Shown: positions 28,946 through 33,671 of the stretch, piece by piece
Numbering within the stretch: position 1 is the stretch's first letter
Layout: each line of letters opens with the position of its first letter
Assembly (NCBI RefSeq): GCF_000003815.2
Contig: NC_049985.1
Location: 20,507,058-20,540,728, forward strand
Direction: 5' to 3'
Source of the DNA: Branchiostoma floridae
Lineage: Eukaryota > Chordata > Leptocardii > Amphioxiformes > Branchiostomatidae
DNA: 33,671 nt
Made by a program: the position numbers and the translations under genes
Notes under the pieces: generated by a model
What the model saw: only the letters and a program-made list of their open reading frames with translations
Told to the model about the DNA's origin: nothing
The model's database searches: none

Positions 28946-30886
28946 TAATAACATAAAAAGTTGCGTGGTTAACAATGGTTACAGTTCCCCATGGTTCAAT
29001 GTACAGAGAGGGGTGAGACAGGGCGACCCCCTATCTTCCACTCTATTCATTATCGGGCTAGAAATACTTGCATGCAAAATCAGATCTGACTCTAATATTC
29101 GAGGACTAGAGGTTTATGGCAAAACTCATAAAATATCCATGTACGCAGATGATATGACTTCCCTTCTAGCAGACGTGGACTCTGCAGGCAGACTATTAGA
29201 TACTTTACACTTGTTTAAAAGATGTAGTGGATTAGAATTAAACCCTAAGAAAGCTGATGCTCTGTGGGTGGGTCCTAACAAAAATAGAGAAGACAAACCA
29301 CTACCAACACGCTGGCCCTGCACACCCATAAAAGCNNNNNNNNNNNNNNNNNNNNNNNNNNNNNNNNNNNNNNNNNNNNNNNNNNNNNNNNNNNNNNNNN
29401 NNNNNNNNNNNNNNNNNNNNNNNNNNNNNNNNNNNNNNNNNNNNNNNNNNNNNNNNNNNNNNNNNNNNNNNNNNNNNNNNNNNNNNNNNNNNNNNNNNNN
29501 NNNNNNNNNNNNNNNNNNNNNNNNNNNNNNNNNNNNNNNNNNNNNNNNNNNNNNNNNNNNNNNNNNNNNNNNNNNNNNNNNNNNNNNNNNNNNNNNNNNN
29601 NNNNNNNNNNNNNNNNNNNNNNNNNNNNNNNNNNNNNNNNNNNNNNNNNNNNNNNNNNNNNNNNNNNNNNNNNNGGCAACATGGGTAAGAAGGCTTATTA
29701 CAGACCCACTAAGGGAAAAAGAAAATCTCTTCTCAAAATGGGGAGGTTTCTTATCATTCAAATGTGATTTTTCATGTATACTGCTAGACTTGTCCAACCT
29801 ACCATTGTTCTATAAAGATGTCATATCCTCTTGGGAAGAAGTAATACAGCATGAACCACTCTCACACAAACAAATCTGTTCGCAAATTATATGGAATAAT
29901 AGATACATTGTAATTGGAACATCATCTGTATACTATAAAACATGGGCTAACGCAGGCATTATATATTTCAATGATTTGTTAAAAAACGATGGAACCTTTT
30001 ACAGTATAACTGATCTACACAACACATATGGTATAGAAATCAATCCATGTCATGTGTTAAAATACAATTCACTCAAAACAGCCATACCACAGAAATGGAA
30101 AGAAGTAGTTAAAAAAGATAGAAGAAAATGTAATCCTGAAAACATCATACATTATACAGATAAGATAGACCCTCATACCCTCACATGTAAGCAAATATAT
30201 GATATTCTGATACAGAAACAATTTGTATCACCAGGTCAAGATAACAACATTATACAAAAAATAGGAAGTGGTAACATTGAAAATGCATATACGAATGCCT
30301 TTGTTGTAACAAAAGACACAAAATTACAATGTTTTCAGTATAAGATTCTACACCGGTATCTTGCGACAAACAACTGGCTACAAAAAGTTAACATCAAACA
30401 AAGCAACAAATGCAATAACTGTAATGAAGAACACACTATTGAGCATCTTTTTGTATATTGTCATGAAGTTGTACTTTTCTGGAAACACTTTTGTACATGG
30501 TGGAAAATCAAAACACAGCAAGATCTGAACATAGATGAGAACTTGATTATATATGAAATATCTGAAACATATAGAGACAACAAGCTTTTACATTGTATCC
30601 TTATTGCCAAATATGTAATTTACACCTGTTTTTTGAAAGATTTGAAACCAAACTTGAAATACTTTAAAGCTAAATTTGCCAATATGCCAATGATAGATAT
30701 CCCTTAGATACACCTGTTAAGTCAATCACAGACCAATGATCAACGCTTGTTATCCCTCTCTCTCTCTCACCCAGTCCTGTTATAACTCATGTTAATGTTT
30801 TTTTTTATTGTGATGTGTATGTATGTGCTATTGTGTATTATGCTGAAATATTGAATAAAGTTTGATTAAAAAAAAAATACCTAATA

Positions 30887-31592
30887 GAGTCCATTCCAAG
30901 ACACCATGAGGGTTTTTAGGCGATATTTATAATTAGTCTGAATTATTTTGAATAAAAGAATATCTGAGCCACAATAATTAAATTATTTTCAAAAAATTGA
31001 CTAAGAAAGTACTCATATATTTGAATTCCTTTGAATATTTTAGAAACATTTTGAAAGTAACTGTATAAAAATATCTTTATTTAGAATAATTGTGAAACCT
31101 CTGTGTGATTATTTCACATTTACAAATATTTGTAAAAAATGGTAAACCTGGCCAAATGGTTAAATTAGTTTATTGCCCCCATAAAAGTAAGCCCTATTGT
31201 TGTATCTGTATATTTTTAGATTTCACTGCTGGGCAATGGTGGATCCTTTGTGGTGGGCCATTGTTGCATGGCACCCAACCATACTTTGCAAGGATGTGTG
31301 AATTGCTATCTTCCCAGCCCACTGAACCATTTACAAAAAATGGTAGAAAATGGTACAAAATGGTAAATAATGGTAGAATGCTGTTATCATTATTTAGAAA
31401 CCATTAGAAGTATCCAATTCCACACGATGAATATTTCCAAAGTTTTTCAGGACCAGGGAAATATTTATAAAGTTGAAAAAGTGTTACAAATATTTCTTAA
31501 GTATCAAATGTCCTAGACATATAATTACAAAACTTTAAAATCAATTCTAAACAATGGTCACAAACATCCGCATGGTGTCTTGGAATGGACTC
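30887..31592. mobile_element. MITE with GAGTCCATTCC termini, TA duplication
   Basis: Starts gagtccattccaagacacca and ends with its complement (tggtgtcttggaatggactc), with TA at 30885-30886 and 31593-31594. The 706-bp interior is AT-rich with repeated aaatggta units (31335-31378) and no gene. The LINE-B target duplication overlaps its left end, so LINE-B landed at the edge of an already resident MITE. Confidence 0.8.
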
Positions 31593-31609
31593 TAGAACTT
31601 CACACGAGA

Positions 31610-32004
31610 AGGAATGAGCTAAAAATGCCGTCAGAATATTTTTTTCTATTCCTGGGAATTCATGATGTATTCTCACTGCATTCCAGATATTCGTTTGGTC
31701 ACATTCTGGTAGGATTCGAAGTGGCTTGCCGTTTCGGTTCTCTATCGAATGAGATAAGAATGTTTCGAATAATGTTGAAATGCGGTAGAATGCGCTCATA
31801 CTGCAGTTGGAATTGTTAAAATTCACTTAGAAACCACTTTGAATGCCATTCGATACTTCTCCACTTCGAATGCACCTCGACAGTTTTTAACATGTCAAAA
31901 ACTTTCGGGCCAGCCAAAAGAACGAGCACAAATAGCTGGAATGCAGTGAGAATTTCTGGAACACACTACGAATTGCCAGGAAAAGAAAATAATTTTTCAT
32001 TCCA
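31610..32004. mobile_element. Possible foldback MITE
   Basis: Inverted similarity between 31610-31690 and 31938-32004: ggaatga ends, an interrupted arm with cctgg-aattc, and an 18-bp core attctcactgcattccag against its complement near 31939-31956. Arms are imperfect and no target duplication was identified, so this is a moderate call. Confidence 0.45.
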
Positions 32005-32102
32005 ACGGCTTTCTGGCTATTCTTGGTCTCGTTTGAAGGGGGGCTTTAGTCAACACATGTACGGCCACAGACTACTTCTAGTTAGTCTAACGTCAAACCG
32101 GG

Positions 32103-32283
32103 GTCAAACCGGGGCCCGGACGAGCTGTTTGTGGAAACGAAAAATAGAAATGTATACGTAAAAACATACACAAATGATAACCGAGACTATTCTCTTCACG
32201 TCGTGTGTAATTTTGTGTATTTTATACAAAATGTATCATCATCTCCTTGCCAGAAAGCTGCCTGACCGGGCCCAAGTTTTGAC
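32103..32283. mobile_element. GGCCCGG-TIR MITE, copy 2
   Basis: Inverted termini gtcaaaccggggcccgg and ccgggcccaagttttgac. It matches the element at 3938-4101 throughout (tttgtggaaacgaaa, gaaagctgcc-gaccggg). A 19-bp tandem duplication gacgtaggtcttattgttt / gacgtaggtcttacttggc begins at its right end. Lies about 115 bases downstream of the racemase exon donor, inside the intron. Confidence 0.7.
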
Positions 32284-32396
32284 GTAGGTCTTATTGTTTG
32301 ACGTAGGTCTTACTTGGCAAGGCATTTTCAATCATTGAAGATGGAAAGCTCCTTGGCTGTTTTAAGATTATAGTACAACAGCAAAGCCTAGCTTAC

Positions 32397-32472
32397 CTGA
32401 CACGTCCGCTTTTTCCGTCTTCACAATCGACCCGCATTTTCACGGGGCCGGTCGGGCATTGGATGACGACCC
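32397..32472 (-). CDS. Proline racemase / L3HYPDH family, upstream exon
   Basis: The - strand reads VVIQCPTGPVKMRVDCEDGK then SGRV and a split codon, ending at a perfect donor (AG|GTAAGC, 32396). Two bases here plus the first base of the exon at 25430 make Arg, giving GRVRFHSVPAFV, the expected family junction (the xVRFxxVPxFV motif precedes the second domain). The acceptor is taken as accggacag (ending 32473), giving 76 bases. The exon covers the linker between the two mirror-image domains of the family. The N-terminal domain with the first catalytic Cys (CGH motif) was not found up to the end of the window and must lie beyond it. Confidence 0.8.
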
Positions 32473-32490
32473 CTGTCCGGTGTACCGAAA

Positions 32491-32570
32491 GTGCGAAAAG
32501 GAACGAAAAGGAACGAAAAGGAACGAAAAGGAACGAAAAGGAACGAAAAGGAACGAAAAGGAGCGAAAAG
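32491..32570. repeat. 10-bp VNTR beside a 3' splice site
   Basis: Eight units of gaacgaaaag, the first and last varied (gtgcgaaaag, gagcgaaaag). On the - strand it reads cttttcgttc and ends 18 bases upstream of the acceptor of the exon at 32397-32472. It therefore forms the pyrimidine-rich tract of that intron. Confidence 0.95.
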
Positions 32571-33671
32571 GAATGGAGTATGAAGCAAACTTAAATAAAA
32601 TCAATGAGAATATAAGGAATCGGTACTGCGGGCGTTAGAAGCCTATGAAACGTGTTTTATTTTACCGAGAATTTGACATTATCAAATTTTTACAGCGCTG
32701 TTTCAGGCTGTTGTTTTTGTGTGGCTAAATTATTCTTTGAAGATCTGCGAAATACAAAGAAACGGAACTGAGATAAGAAAGTAAGGACTAAAATTCAGTG
32801 GGTGGTAGATGGATATCGATTATTATACATTTTCAGGATGAGGCAAGATTGTAACGTTGTTGTTGTATTTGGGTGGCTTTTATTCTCCCTAGAGGGGAGC
32901 GCCGCATGCAAATGACCCGCGAAATCCGGTCAGGAAAGATATGCTAATAAACTGCTGCCCCACGAGCATGACAGCTCCTTTCAACAGGGCCAACAACATG
33001 GTTTTCTGGAGACTGGAGACATATCTTCTCGCTCGTTCACAACGAAAGAAAAGCTGTAAAAGGAGATACATATATACATTGTACCAAAGAGATTTCATCA
33101 AGTTGTACAATAAGTATTCATCATTTTGGCGGGAAGAAAGGTGCCAACGTGAGGAATTTGTGCAAAGGATATTGGGAAATACAATTTCTGTCAACAATTT
33201 TCCGCCATATTCAATACAAATAAATTTCTGCCTCTTGCGACCGACATCAGGCCCTCGCTGATGATAAAAAAATCCCAATGCCGGGTTTAGATGTCCTGGT
33301 TGCAAAACAAATTTAAGGCGTTGTATTGATATTAATGAAAGTGTGAAAAAAAAGGAAGGAAGAATAATTCCCAACATGCTGGGCTCGAACTTCCGATCGT
33401 CGACTTCCCTGGGTTCGAACATTCGACCTATATTTCTCTAAGGTCAAGTTCTTACAAATTGTGCAATACATATACTTGTAACTTTGCTATCATTGCATTT
33501 TTTAAACAACTATATCCACATAGCATGGCTTTTTATGATAAAATATGCGCAATCGTTCTCAACAAAATCCATTTCTTCTTGTGGAATTTTATAATATGAA
33601 TGTAATATGGATATTCTAAGGTATGTTATAACCACTTTTACACGTACATGTACATAGATATGCATAGATAG
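32571..33671. other. Upstream intron, no exon found
   Basis: By position this is intron of the racemase-family gene. Frames of 106 codons (+) and 177 codons (-) overlap here, but neither has a recognisable domain. A search by eye for the family's CGH motif on the - strand found none. Confidence 0.4.

Larger units (their letters stand above)
27662..30707 (+). pseudogene. LINE-B ORF2: endonuclease/RT broken by MITEs, a deletion and a gap
   Basis: Starts MQSTRITFITLNVRGINNQF with the endonuclease motifs TLNVRG and LQETFS, up to DGRYI at 27949. After the 458-bp MITE it resumes IANTKMNDSDLCLTNLYSPN, then jumps near 28485-28490 from endonuclease (SPNKAKEQE) to late RT (ARKIISKELTLRIEPLL, HEDQTGFIKQRYIG). 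This deletes the rest of the endonuclease and the RT fingers, roughly 400 codons by comparison with LINE-A. Motif A is DFKKAYD, then a second MITE (28768-28945), RGVRQGDPLSSTLF, and catalytic YADD (29142-29153). After a 339-N gap the C-terminal zinc cluster CNNCNEEHTIEHLFVYC is present, then TAG. It cannot make a working protein. Confidence 0.92.
26099..30876 (+). mobile_element. LINE-B: near full-length L1/Tx1-like element
   Basis: An 11-bp target duplication (atacctaatag, 26088-26098 and 30877-30887) brackets a complete LINE layout: 5' UTR with aaaatggcggctgc (26115-26128), ORF1 (26599-27363), a 300-bp spacer, ORF2 (27662-30707), 3' UTR with GAATAAAG and a short A tail. Like LINE-A it is inserted antisense in an intron of the racemase-family gene (the intron between exons 32397-32472 and 25052-25430). 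Two MITEs (27951-28408 and 28768-28945) and an internal deletion have since broken ORF2. The 5' UTR contains a GC hairpin (cgggctcc/ggagcccccg, about 26377-26401). Confidence 0.9.

Noticed and set aside
32889-33422. 177-codon - strand frame as the N-terminal racemase exon
   Set aside because: It contains no CGH motif or other family signature and is compositionally ordinary.
33380-33425. tRNA-like box B (gggttcgaac, gctcgaac) near the right end
   Set aside because: No box A, cloverleaf or SINE body could be matched; two TTCGAAC-like strings may be chance.

Overview
The window is a repeat-rich stretch of metazoan genome. It has spliced exons with canonical GT/AG borders, LDL-receptor class A modules, a proline-racemase-family gene of animal type, abundant L1/Tx1-like LINEs, many TIR elements and several satellites. 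Together these suggest an invertebrate deuterostome, most likely amphioxus (Branchiostoma). The organism is an inference. Five N runs (4989-5088, 12519-12665, 19134-19233, 21012-21234, 29336-29674) are assembly gaps.

Host genes. (1) A single + strand exon at 1551-1647 resembles the short acidic exon of CYP3-like cytochrome P450s. (2) A + strand gene with LDLa modules spans about 3749-5438; its upstream modules look damaged (Cys to Tyr, an in-frame stop, a MITE inside an exon). (3) An unrecognised Cys-rich 3' exon with a poly(A) signal lies on the - strand at 10125-10415. (4) The best gene is a proline racemase / hydroxyproline epimerase / L3HYPDH family member on the - strand. Three phase-compatible exons (32397-32472, 25052-25430, 13743-13955) cover its C-terminal two thirds. 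Its second catalytic position is Cys (DRSPCGSG), not the Thr of vertebrate L3HYPDH, which points to racemase/epimerase chemistry.

Mobile DNA. The two racemase introns (about 7 kb and 11 kb) are swollen by LINEs in antisense orientation to the gene. LINE-A lies in the 11-kb intron. Its ORF2 is at 18875-22685 with a poly(A) tail, and a 17-bp direct repeat brackets 14179-22823, which includes a 3.2-kb inverted satellite. LINE-B (26099-30876, 11-bp TSD) has an intact ORF1 and an ORF2 broken by two MITEs and an internal deletion. A third, 5'-truncated LINE (5804-6902, 11-bp TSD, TGA-repeat tail) sits inside a TIR element.

Satellites. There is a 141-bp array (9053-10015), a 115-bp array with a GC hairpin (11209-12518), an inverted array of 136-bp units with perfect TGTATCATT palindromes (14868-18046), a 33-bp array (23768-23930) and a 10-bp VNTR 18 bp upstream of a racemase 3' splice site (32491-32570). 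The host exons are small islands. Most sequence is intronic or intergenic repeat, and no bacterial-type operon or defence system is present.
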